Shown piece after piece: positions 1 through 5,790 of a DNA stretch of 8,654 bases. Numbering within the stretch: position 1 is the stretch's first letter; every line of letters begins with the position of its first letter. Both the position numbers and the translations under genes were made by a program. Origin of the DNA: Candidatus Sigynarchaeota archaeon (GTDB lineage Archaea; Asgardarchaeota; Jordarchaeia; Jordarchaeales; Jordarchaeaceae); NCBI GenBank assembly GCA_030587505.1, contig JAUQYY010000135.1, positions 1-8,654 of the forward strand, in the 5' to 3' direction. The notes beneath the pieces were generated by a model, which was not told the DNA's origin, searched no databases, and saw only the letters and a program-made list of their open reading frames with translations.

Positions 1-121
1 GGGTTAATTCTTAGAAAGGGTTTTATTCCGGGAAGGAATTCAAGGGGTGCGTGATTTGGGATTAAAAACTATCATTTATGGGTATTTTTTCGTTGAAAAA
101 TTACGTTTCTTTTCCAAAATA

Positions 122-129
122 TTTATAAA
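122..129 (+). promoter_or_regulatory. TATA-like box, first Lrp/AsnC gene
   Basis: TTTATAAA lies in an AT-rich stretch about 70 bases before the GTG start of the first regulator. Archaeal initiation normally occurs about 25 bases downstream, which gives a leader of roughly 45 bases. TTTC-C-GAAA, a small dyad, follows directly (132-140 region). The assignment rests on position and composition only. Bases 1-121 hold nothing else I can support: the first 54 bases are open in one frame but too short to identify. Confidence 0.35.
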
Positions 130-197
130 TTTTCCGAAATAAGTAATTAAAGGTAACTAAAAAATACTTTAACTAAGGTTGGATGGAGGAATTGGCT

Positions 198-635
198 GTG
201 GAAATGGACGAAATCAACAAGAAAATAATTAATATGCTGATCAAGGATTCTAGGAGACCATACAGGGAGATCGCTGAGGAGCTAGGGGTAACTGAGTCCA
301 CGGTGAGGAAGAGAGTTAAGAAGCTTGTTGAGAACAGGGTGATTGAAAGGTTCACTCTGGCCCTCAACCCGGAGAAGAGTGGAAGATCCGTGATTGCTTA
401 TGTTACTGCTTACCCTCAGAATCAGAGGGAGAGAGAAGTTGAGGAGCTCGTTAAGGAGTTACCTGAGGTTGTTGAAGCCTACTCTATGTCGGGCAAGTGC
501 GGGGTGAACATGAAGGTAGAGGTTAAGGACCTTCAGAGTTTAAATAAGTTTTTGGAAAAGCTGCAGGATGAACCGGCTATCTCAGCTCTGGAGAGCTGCA
601 TCGCTCTTAAGGAACTGAAAAGATCCGTCATTTAG
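198..635 (+). CDS. Lrp/AsnC-family transcriptional regulator (first of pair)
   Basis: A small DNA-binding regulator of the Lrp/AsnC (feast/famine) family, about 145 residues, the normal family length. The N-terminal helix-turn-helix spans roughly residues 5-50 (REIAEELGVTESTVRKRVKK holds the recognition helix). A RAM effector and oligomerisation domain fills the rest. Where most relatives have a G-x-x-D loop, this protein reads SGKCGVNMKV (Cys101), and a second cysteine lies near the end (Cys134, ESCIAL). I chose GTG 198 because GGAGGA at 185-190 is spaced seven bases from it. ATG 183 and ATG 204 are in-frame alternatives; ATG 183 would place that ribosome site inside the gene. The protein shares by eye about 45% of residues with the next gene, including both cysteines, so the two are paralogues. 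The ligand is unknown. Proximity suggests control of the hdr genes, which is inference. Confidence 0.85.
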   Translation: MEMDEINKKIINMLIKDSRRPYREIAEELGVTESTVRKRVKKLVENRVIERFTLALNPEKSGRSVIAYVTAYPQNQREREVEELVKELPEVVEAYSMSGKCGVNMKVEVKDLQSLNKFLEKLQDEPAISALESCIALKELKRSVI

Positions 636-653
636 GAATTCTAGCTACGTGGG

Positions 654-664
654 AACCGGCGGTT
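654..664. promoter_or_regulatory. Short perfect dyad AACCG-G-CGGTT
   Basis: An 11-base perfect inverted repeat lies 18 bases after the first regulator's stop codon. A one-base centre is too tight for an RNA hairpin, so a protein-binding site is the more natural reading. Its ACCG/CGGT halves recall the ACCGT...ACGGT dyad in the hdrC promoter. It may still be chance. Confidence 0.25.
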
Positions 665-681
665 AGTGTTGTTGTAAATTT

Positions 682-711
682 TTGGTTTTGGCGGGGGCCA
701 TCCAGAACCAG
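682..711 (+). other. Stem-loop between the two regulator genes
   Basis: Bases 682-691 can pair with 702-711 (core GGTTTTGG with CCAGAACC, two G-U pairs in all) around a ten-base loop containing GGGGG. A T-rich stretch precedes it and an A-run follows. It could be a 3' end structure for the first regulator transcript or a leader element for the second. It does not look like a typical archaeal poly-T terminator. Confidence 0.3.
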
Positions 712-728
712 TTAGCTTCAACAAAAAA

Positions 729-756
729 CTTTTAATTGGTTTTACCTTTCACAAAC
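729..756 (+). promoter_or_regulatory. Weak promoter of second Lrp/AsnC gene
   Basis: CTTTTAAT (729-736) is a weak TATA-like box. It is followed by TTACCTTTCACAAAC (742-756), which resembles the TTACCGTTTCAGAGAAAC block of the hdrC promoter with bases missing. Initiation about 25 bases past the box would fall near 757, leaving a GC-rich leader of about 108 bases before the regulator ATG. Both the box and the resemblance are imperfect. Confidence 0.25.
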
Positions 757-865
757 ATGCCAGTTACCCTATCGGTGTGCGGCACGGTAGGCTCCGGAAG
801 AAGGTTAAGTACTCCAGGAAAGCACTTGGCGCTTCGGGCTCCGACAAAGGAACGAGGGTATAAGA

Positions 866-1297
866 ATGAAGAAAATCGACGAGACGGATAAGAAGCTTAT
901 CAGTATTCTCATGGAGAATAGTAGAAAATCGTTCAAGGATATTGCGAAGGAGCTTGGGATGAGTGTGATAACCGTCAGGAAGAGGGTTCAGAAACTAGTC
1001 GACGAGGGGATCATCAAAAAGTTTACGATAACACTGAACCCGGAACTGTTTGAGAACAGAATAACCTCATTCATAACCGTGCACCCAGCTGCTCACAGGC
1101 TGAACGAGATTATAGACAGGGTCGCAGAGCTAGAAGAGGTTGAGGAGGCGCACCTTATGACTGGAGGATGCGGCTTAAACATGAAGGTTCATGTCAACAG
1201 TCTAATGGAGCTGAACGATTTCATAGAAAAAGTGAGGGGAATACAGGGAGTCATAAGTATTGAGAACTGTATTGTCCTGAGAAAAGTGAAGGGATAG
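866..1297 (+). CDS. Lrp/AsnC-family transcriptional regulator (second of pair)
   Basis: A second Lrp/AsnC regulator of 143 residues, the usual length. The winged helix-turn-helix is at about residues 5-50 (KDIAKELGMSVITVRKRVQK) and the RAM domain at about 65-143. ATG 866 has a GAGGG ribosome site at 854-858, seven bases away. Cys102 (TGGCGLNMKV) and Cys135 (ENCIVL) occupy the same places as the cysteines of the upstream paralogue, with the same 33-residue spacing. Family members bind as dimers to octamers and respond to amino acids or other small molecules. The paired cysteines raise the possibility of a thiol, metal or redox signal, which I infer rather than know. It lies directly upstream of hdrA in the same direction, so it is a good candidate local regulator. 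Its stop is followed by a foldable 50-base stretch and T-rich tracts. Confidence 0.88.
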   Translation: MKKIDETDKKLISILMENSRKSFKDIAKELGMSVITVRKRVQKLVDEGIIKKFTITLNPELFENRITSFITVHPAAHRLNEIIDRVAELEEVEEAHLMTGGCGLNMKVHVNSLMELNDFIEKVRGIQGVISIENCIVLRKVKG

Positions 1298-1299
1298 AA

Positions 1300-1366
1300 G
1301 CAACAAAACCAATTTTGAGTCGTTTTTGTTAGGATGCGAATTGGTTGCAACTAGTAGAAATGCAAC
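1300..1366 (+). promoter_or_regulatory. Inverted and direct TGCAAC repeats downstream of second regulator
   Basis: Starting three bases past the stop codon, CCAATT (1309-1314) can pair with AATTGG (1339-1344), and GCAA (1300-1303) with TTGC (1345-1348), leaving bulged bases. GTTGCAAC (1344-1351) is also a perfect palindrome, and TGCAAC recurs at 1361-1366, exactly 15 bases on. This may be a 3' end structure, an operator, or both. The distance to the hdrA promoter (about 150 bases) makes direct operator action less certain. Confidence 0.25.
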
Positions 1367-1476
1367 GGTAACTATTCATACCTAGGAGTCGGTTTAAAAC
1401 TCTTATTTAGCGTTTTTGTGTGCTTAGTTGGGTATGTTGAGTTTTGCGTTCTTGGAGTTTGACGTTGTTTCTGAAG

Positions 1477-1491
1477 TTTTTTCTTGTTTTT
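1477..1491 (+). terminator. T-rich tract, possible terminator of second regulator
   Basis: TTTTTT at 1477-1482 is followed by TTCTTG-like sequence and a further run of five T. Archaeal transcription commonly ends at such T-runs without a hairpin. The preceding intergenic bases (1367-1476) are T/G-rich with a weak stem AGGAGT/ACTCTT near 1384-1412. I see no gene in the stretch 1298-1615. Confidence 0.35.
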
Positions 1492-1513
1492 GGATGTGCG
1501 GAGGATTTTGGTG

Positions 1514-1552
1514 GAAAATTTATATAGGACATCTATAACCGTTTCTTGGAAC
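1514..1552 (+). promoter_or_regulatory. hdrA promoter with TATA box and ACCGTTTC operator-like element
   Basis: GAAAATTTATA (1514-1524) forms a strong BRE/TATA element. Thirteen bases later comes ACCGTTTC (1538-1545), followed by TT and GGAAC, so GTTTC-TT-GGAAC is an imperfect dyad. The expected start of transcription is about 1546, so the dyad covers the initiation site, a typical position for archaeal repressors. The leader would be about 70 bases. The same TATA and ACCGTTTC arrangement, with exactly the same 24-base offset, occurs before the second hdrC. Confidence 0.6.
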
Positions 1553-1615
1553 TTTGAGCTGAGGCTGAATTTTTTTCTGGTACCCTTCCCTTAGTTTCAC
1601 AGAAGGTGCAAAATA

Positions 1616-3982
1616 GTGTCTGAAAATCCCAGAGTAGGAGTTTTCATTTGTCACTGCGGGTCAAACATCGCTGGAGTAGTCAACATACCCGAACTTGTCG
1701 AGTCTCTCAAAAAACTTCCAAACGTTTACGTTGAGGATTACACCTACATGTGCTCCGATCCCGGCCTCAAGCTTATAACCGATAAGATAAGGGAGGAAAA
1801 CCTTGAAAGAGTGGTTGTAGCCGCCTGTACGCCCAAGCTTCACGAAAAGCTCTTCCGCGAATCTCTGGAGGAGGCGGGGCTCAACAAGTACCTATTGGTG
1901 GTTGCCAACATACGGGAACAGTGCTCATGGGTTCACAAGGGAGACAACGTGGGGGCGACTAAGAAAGCTGAAGACCTCATAAAGATGGCTATTGAGAGAG
2001 CACGGCTCATGGAGCCGCAGCCGAGGCACACGGTGCCCGTGGAGAGGAGAGTCCTAGTCGTAGGGGGAGGAGTTGCGGGTATAACCGCTTCCCTCAACCT
2101 GGCGGACATGGGATACGAAGTCTACCTCGTTGAGAAGAACCCCAGCATAGGGGGGCACATGGCCCAACTCGACAAGGTTTTCCCCTACCACGATTGTAGC
2201 ATATGCATACTAGCACCCCTAATGGTGGAGGCGAACAGACACCCGAACATCACGCTGCTCACCTACTCAGAGGTTGAAAGTGTATCCGGATGGATAGGCA
2301 ACTTCAAGGTGAGGATAAAGAAGAAGCCCAGATACATCAAAGAGGAAGAGTGTACTGGTTGTGCGATATGTGCCGATTACTGCCCCATAGAGGTTCCCAA
2401 CGAGTTTGACTGCGGACTTGGAATGAGAAAAGCGGTGTACATGCCCTTCCCCCAAGCAACGCCCACAGTCTACACCATCGATCCGGATCACTGCGTGGGT
2501 TGTAGAAACTGTGAGGCGGTGTGTGACAGGGAAGCGGTGGACCTAAACCAGAAGGAGGAGATAATTGAGAACACCTTCGGAGCGATAATCCTCGCCACGG
2601 GATACGACCCCTTCGACCCCACAGTCAAGGACAACTACGGCTACGGGCGATTCGATAACGTGGTCACGAGTCTGGAGCTCGAGAGAATGTTCTGCGCCTC
2701 AGGACCCACCTTGGGAGCCGTTGTCAGACCCTCAGACGGCGTACCGCCCAAGAGAGTTGTTTTCGTTCAGTGCGTCGGCTCGAGAGACGAGAGCGTCGGC
2801 AGACCATACTGCTCAAGGGTCTGCTGCACCTACGCCGTGAAAGAGTCAAAGGAGATAAAGGACCACATCCCAGGGTGTGAGGTTTACGTGTTTTACCAGG
2901 ACATTAGAACCTTTGGCAAGGGGTTTGAGGAGGCTTATGAGGAGGCGTTGAGCGAGTACAGAATCAGATTTATCAGGGGGAGGGTGAGCAAGATAATCGA
3001 GGACCCCAAAACCAAAAACCTCATAGTAAGGGCGGAGGACACCCTAAGGGGGCAGCCTGTGGAGGTTGAAGCAGACCTCGTCGTCCTCTCGGTGGGGTTA
3101 TCCCCCCCAAAGGCTCAGGAGAAGCTTCTCTCCGCTATTGAGGTACCCCTGAGCAGCGATGGTTTCATCCTTGAGCGCCACCCCAAACTGAGACCCGTTG
3201 AGACGCAGGTTCCGGGAATCTACGTCGCCGGTTGCGCTCAGAGCCCAAAGGACATACAGGACAGCGTCTCCCAAGCCGGAGCCGCGGCGGCGAAGGTGGC
3301 GGGGCTGCTCTCACAGGGCGAGGTGGAAATCGAACCCTACGTCCCGATCGTAAATCCCGATGAGTGTTGGAAGTGTGGCGTGTGCGCCACGACCTGCGAT
3401 AGGGGGGTAATCACCGTGAGTAAGGAGGGGGTTAGTATAAGCGTGGCTGGCTGTGAGGGTTGTGGTGCGTGTTCGGGCGCTTGCCCGTCGGGGGCGCTGC
3501 AGATTCCGATATCCACGGACGCTCAGATAACGAGCCAGATAGACACGGCTCTCGAGGAGAAGAAGGAGTACCCGCTGATAATAGCCTTTCTGTGCAACTG
3601 GTGTGCCTATGAGGCTGCTGACACCGCTGGGCTGAACAAGATCAGGTATCCAACTAATGTGAGACCTATCTGGGTTATGTGTAGTGCGAGAGTGAACCCC
3701 CAGTTTGTGCTGGAAGCATTTGAGAAGGGCGCTGACGGCGTTTTGATAATGGGATGCTACCCCCAGGACTGCCACTACAGGACTGGTTTTACTAAGACTC
3801 AGCGCAGGGTGGAGGTTCTGAAGGAGATGCTCAAATCAATAGGGATTAACCCTCGGAGGCTGAGGCTTGAGAGCGCGTCGGCGTCGGAGGGCAAGAAGTT
3901 CGCTAGGGTGATAAGGGAGTTCACTGAGGAGCTGCGCAGTCTGCCCACCATCGGTTCGGAGCTTTTGGAAAAAACCACATAG
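1616..3982 (+). CDS. hdrA: Heterodisulfide reductase subunit A fused to MvhD domain
   Basis: The flavin subunit of cytoplasmic Hdr, 788 residues, which splits electron pairs between CoM-S-S-CoB (through HdrBC) and ferredoxin. Start GTG 1616 has AAGGTG seven bases upstream (1603-1608). Residues 1-140 are the HdrA N-terminal cluster domain. GGGVAG at 150-155 binds FAD. The HdrA signature DCSICILAP has Cys194 and Cys197. An inserted two-cluster ferredoxin has motifs at Cys246/249/252/256 and Cys293/296/299/303. QCVGSRD and the second FAD segment (VAGCAQSPKD) follow. A C-terminal ferredoxin has motifs at 584-594 and 613-623. From about residue 640 the chain is an MvhD-like [2Fe-2S] domain (CNWC at 660-663, Cys689, GCYPQDCHY with Cys714 and Cys719). 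MvhD is normally a separate hydrogenase subunit. The fusion suggests that the donor docks directly, but no hydrogenase or FdhAB gene is in view. No selenocysteine position is needed. Cofactor motifs appear intact. Confidence 0.96.
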   Translation: MSENPRVGVFICHCGSNIAGVVNIPELVESLKKLPNVYVEDYTYMCSDPGLKLITDKIREENLERVVVAACTPKLHEKLFRESLEEAGLNKYLLVVANIREQCSWVHKGDNVGATKKAEDLIKMAIERARLMEPQPRHTVPVERRVLVVGGGVAGITASLNLADMGYEVYLVEKNPSIGGHMAQLDKVFPYHDCSICILAPLMVEANRHPNITLLTYSEVESVSGWIGNFKVRIKKKPRYIKEEECTGCAICADYCPIEVPNEFDCGLGMRKAVYMPFPQATPTVYTIDPDHCVGCRNCEAVCDREAVDLNQKEEIIENTFGAIILATGYDPFDPTVKDNYGYGRFDNVVTSLELERMFCASGPTLGAVVRPSDGVPPKRVVFVQCVGSRDESVGRPYCSRVCCTYAVKESKEIKDHIPGCEVYVFYQDIRTFGKGFEEAYEEALSEYRIRFIRGRVSKIIEDPKTKNLIVRAEDTLRGQPVEVEADLVVLSVGLSPPKAQEKLLSAIEVPLSSDGFILERHPKLRPVETQVPGIYVAGCAQSPKDIQDSVSQAGAAAAKVAGLLSQGEVEIEPYVPIVNPDECWKCGVCATTCDRGVITVSKEGVSISVAGCEGCGACSGACPSGALQIPISTDAQITSQIDTALEEKKEYPLIIAFLCNWCAYEAADTAGLNKIRYPTNVRPIWVMCSARVNPQFVLEAFEKGADGVLIMGCYPQDCHYRTGFTKTQRRVEVLKEMLKSIGINPRRLRLESASASEGKKFARVIREFTEELRSLPTIGSELLEKTT

Positions 3983-3983
3983 G

Positions 3984-3988
3984 GGAGG
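3984..3988 (+). promoter_or_regulatory. Ribosome binding site that decides the polyferredoxin start
   Basis: GGAGG lies in the 13-base gap after the hdrA stop. It is seven bases from TTG 3996 but only one base from the earlier in-frame TTG 3990, so 3996 is the better start. Confidence 0.6.
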
Positions 3989-3995
3989 TTTGTGC

Positions 3996-5339
3996 TTGAG
4001 TGAGCAAGTTGAGTTAGAAATCACAATGGAAGTTGAGGAGGACAGGCTGATATTCAAGTGGAACACGGAGAAGCTGAAGAAAACACTAGACTATGACGCT
4101 TCTAGATGTTCGGGCTGCGGACTGTGCCAGTTTGTTTGTCCCTGCGACGCCATAGAGCTGGGACCCATCCCGGAGATAGCCACGGGGGAGATAGATGCGC
4201 CGAAGGTAATGGTTGACCAGAACAAGTGCAGCTACTGCGGCCTGTGCAGCGCTGTTTGTTTAACCAAGGCGATGAAGCTCAAAATGGGCGACGAGTACAT
4301 TAACGACAGCCCAGATTACCCCCAGTTCCTCAAGGACATCAAAATAGATGAGGAGAAGTGTATCCCCTGCGTTCTGTGTGAGCACGCTTGCCCCAACGAT
4401 TCCATCACCGCCGAGCTCAGAATACCCAAAAAAGAGGACCTCGTAATCTATGAGGAGGAGCCCGGAAAAATAGAGGGAGAAATCACCATTGATAAAGACA
4501 AATGCACATACTGCGGGCTATGTGAGAGACTGTGCAACGCCATAGAGATTAGCTGGAGAGACTTAACACCCAATAACCCAGCACCAGGGTACGATATCAG
4601 GGTGGTTGAAGACGAGTGTGACTACTGTGGGCTATGCGAAAAAATATGCCCCGACGAAGCCATCAAGGTCAAGTGTAAAACGGACGTCAAGAGGGAGATT
4701 AAGGAGCTAGAGTGGTCAGGAGAAATCAAGATAGACAGGGAAAAGTGCCTTACATGCGGCTGGTGCAAAGCCGCCTGCCCAAGGGACGCCATCCACGTCA
4801 CCAAGGCTTTCGAAGGGGAAATCAGGCTGCACCACCCGGAGAAGTGTGACCCGGTGGGTTGCAAGGCCTGTCTGAACATTTGCCCATCGAACGTGTGGTT
4901 CATTCCCGAAACCCTTGAGGAAAAGGAGAAATTTGACAAGATCGCCTTTAACCAGGATTTCTGCAGCTTCTGCGGAGCATGCGAAAAAGCCTGCCCAGAA
5001 AAAATCATCGAAGTTATCCGCACAGACGTACGCTACACGAAGCCGAATGAAACCCCGTGGAGCAGGATGTGGGAGCAAACATTCCTCAAACTGGTTGGCA
5101 AAGCCGAGGAGGAACCCAGAATACGCATAGTCAAAATCCAGCGGGAAGAGGAGGAAGAACCCCTGCCCGCCGAGGAAGAGATCCCCGAGCTAACACCCGA
5201 GATGAGAGAGAAGCTATCTCAGAGCATCAAAAAGGCGAGGGAAATCCTGAGAGAGAAGAAGGTAAGAATGCTTACAGAGAAGGGAAAAACCGAAAAAGTC
5301 ATAGAAAGCGTGAAAAAAGAACTGGAGGCAGCACAGTGA
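3996..5339 (+). CDS. FwdF-like polyferredoxin, eight [4Fe-4S] motifs
   Basis: An electron-wire protein of 447 residues. Eight cysteine motifs begin at residues 38, 78, 122, 170, 208, 251, 284 and 323, mostly C-x2-C-x2-C-x3-C. The seventh has an extra two residues (CDPVGCKACLNICP), and the fourth lacks the usual proline. Eight motifs imply up to eight cubane clusters in four ferredoxin-like pairs. The order GEIKIDREKC..GWC, AFEGEI, an odd seventh cluster and a last motif followed by RTDVRYTKP...PW is what I know from FwdF/FmdF, the polyferredoxin of formylmethanofuran dehydrogenase. MvhB-type polyferredoxins are a looser match. A charged, probably helical tail (about residues 370-447, with runs of glutamate) extends beyond the FwdF-like part. 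Thirteen bases separate it from hdrA, and GTGA couples it to the hdrC stub. A role as a conduit between HdrA and a partner is inferred. It corresponds in position to pfd of the Methanosarcina hdrA1 operon. Confidence 0.9.
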   Translation: MSEQVELEITMEVEEDRLIFKWNTEKLKKTLDYDASRCSGCGLCQFVCPCDAIELGPIPEIATGEIDAPKVMVDQNKCSYCGLCSAVCLTKAMKLKMGDEYINDSPDYPQFLKDIKIDEEKCIPCVLCEHACPNDSITAELRIPKKEDLVIYEEEPGKIEGEITIDKDKCTYCGLCERLCNAIEISWRDLTPNNPAPGYDIRVVEDECDYCGLCEKICPDEAIKVKCKTDVKREIKELEWSGEIKIDREKCLTCGWCKAACPRDAIHVTKAFEGEIRLHHPEKCDPVGCKACLNICPSNVWFIPETLEEKEKFDKIAFNQDFCSFCGACEKACPEKIIEVIRTDVRYTKPNETPWSRMWEQTFLKLVGKAEEEPRIRIVKIQREEEEEPLPAEEEIPELTPEMREKLSQSIKKAREILREKKVRMLTEKGKTEKVIESVKKELEAAQ

Positions 5340-5506
5340 CGGTAAACGAAAAAAGGGTTTCAACATCTGAAAACTGGAACTGGAACTTCCTCGACAGGGT
5401 GGCCGGAACAGACAGCAAAAACATCGAAAAGTGCTTCAGCTGCGGCTGCCGCGTCGGCGCGTGGTTTATAAAGGAATTCCACCTGGCTACTTCGACGGTT
5501 TTTTAA
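5336..5506 (+). pseudogene. hdrC: Truncated 5' fragment of hdrC
   Basis: The GTG start overlaps the polyferredoxin stop (GTGA), as expected for an original operon gene. Residues 14-37 are identical to those of the downstream hdrC, covering the start of the first cluster motif (EKCFSCG). The match then fails: the fragment reads CFSCGCRVGAW where the full copy reads CFSCGICVGACPAAW. From about 5464 the reading frame runs into unrelated sequence and stops at TAA 5506, giving 56 residues. The third and fourth cluster cysteines are displaced or lost, and the second cluster and the rest of the protein are absent, so it cannot work as HdrC. Within the 24 matching codons (5375-5446 against 6996-7067) seven differ, all silently, so this is not a fresh exact duplication. 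The likely origin is interruption of the ancestral hdrC by the following 1.5 kb. Confidence 0.82.
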
Positions 5507-5515
5507 CATTTTTTT
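5499..5515 (+). terminator. Poly-T terminator after the hdrA-polyferredoxin unit
   Basis: Two T-runs (5499-5504 and 5509-5515) straddle the TAA of the hdrC stub. They should end the hdrA-polyferredoxin transcript, separating it from the downstream hdrCB pair, which has its own promoter. Confidence 0.5.
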
Positions 5516-5610
5516 GTACTTTTAAAAGCCTTTATTCCAATTCTGGAAAAGATCAGGAATTAAAAACGAATTAACCTATTTTTTACTCCTGTTTTTCCAT
5601 TTAACTCGAA

Positions 5611-5618
5611 TTTATAAT
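5611..5618 (+). promoter_or_regulatory. TATA-like box upstream of orphan gene
   Basis: TTTATAAT in an AT-rich region would start transcription near 5636, leaving a leader of about 140 bases before GTG 5779 that contains the folded element at 5676-5790. The assignment rests on resemblance and position. The remaining intergenic bases (5516-5610) hold only a weak hairpin TTCCA-ATTC-TGGAA (5535-5548). Confidence 0.35.
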
Positions 5619-5675
5619 CATAAAAATTTCTCAAGCAGAATGTAAAGTGAATCATAAAAAGTGTAAAAAACTCTT

Positions 5676-5790
5676 GTAGTCCGAGGCTTAATCTAAACCT
5701 GAAGAAAGTATAGTAAGGATCCAAAGGAGTCACCTGGCTCTAAGGTTAGTGATTCTCTTGAAAATGCTAGCCTCGTGAGTGAAGGACTAC
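5676..5790 (+). ncRNA. Predicted nested RNA structure over the orphan gene start
   Basis: Three nested helices can form. GTAGTC (5676-5681) pairs with GACTAC (5785-5790). The adjacent CGAGGCT (5682-5688) pairs with AGCCTCG (5769-5775). CTA[A]ACCT (5693-5700) pairs with AGGTTAG (5743-5749) with one bulged A. The first two helices are continuous on the 5' strand and split on the 3' strand by nine unpaired bases (5776-5784), which hold the GTG start codon of the orphan gene. The apical loop contains AAAGGAG (5723-5729), the only good ribosome-site match nearby. GACTAC is also half of a perfect 12-base palindrome (5785-5796), so an alternative partner exists. This suggests a cis-acting translational control element. 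I do not recognise a known riboswitch class, and no covariation evidence is available. Confidence 0.4.

Larger units (their letters stand above)
5470..5739 (+). repeat. Imperfect direct repeat AAAGGA...CACCTGGCT
   Basis: CACCTGGCT occurs at 5480-5488 and at 5731-5739. Both copies are preceded by AAAGGA (5470-5475 and 5723-5728), with gaps of four and two bases. The left copy begins six to eight bases after homology to hdrC ends; the right copy lies before the orphan gene. The pair may mark an ancient duplication or a former element edge. No longer terminal repeat was found. Confidence 0.3.

Noticed and set aside
1..54. Open frame entering from the left edge, ending in TGA
   Set aside because: Only 17 codons, with no recognisable protein end and no coding signal beyond being open.
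1434..1538. 34-codon frame (MLSFAFLEFDVVSEVF...) before hdrA
   Set aside because: No ribosome site, overlaps T-rich terminator-like sequence and the hdrA TATA box, and its composition reflects T-rich spacer.
2195..2205. Selenocysteine in HdrA
   Set aside because: The HdrA signature position is an ordinary cysteine codon (DCSICIL), with no in-frame TGA anywhere in the gene.
3311..3775. 154-codon antisense frame within hdrA
   Set aside because: Lies opposite the well-conserved C-terminal ferredoxin and MvhD coding sequence, with no start signals or recognisable protein.
5057..5506. Long + frame overlapping the end of the polyferredoxin
   Set aside because: Its first 93 codons are an out-of-frame shadow of the A-rich polyferredoxin tail. 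Only the part from GTG 5336 is real, as the hdrC stub.
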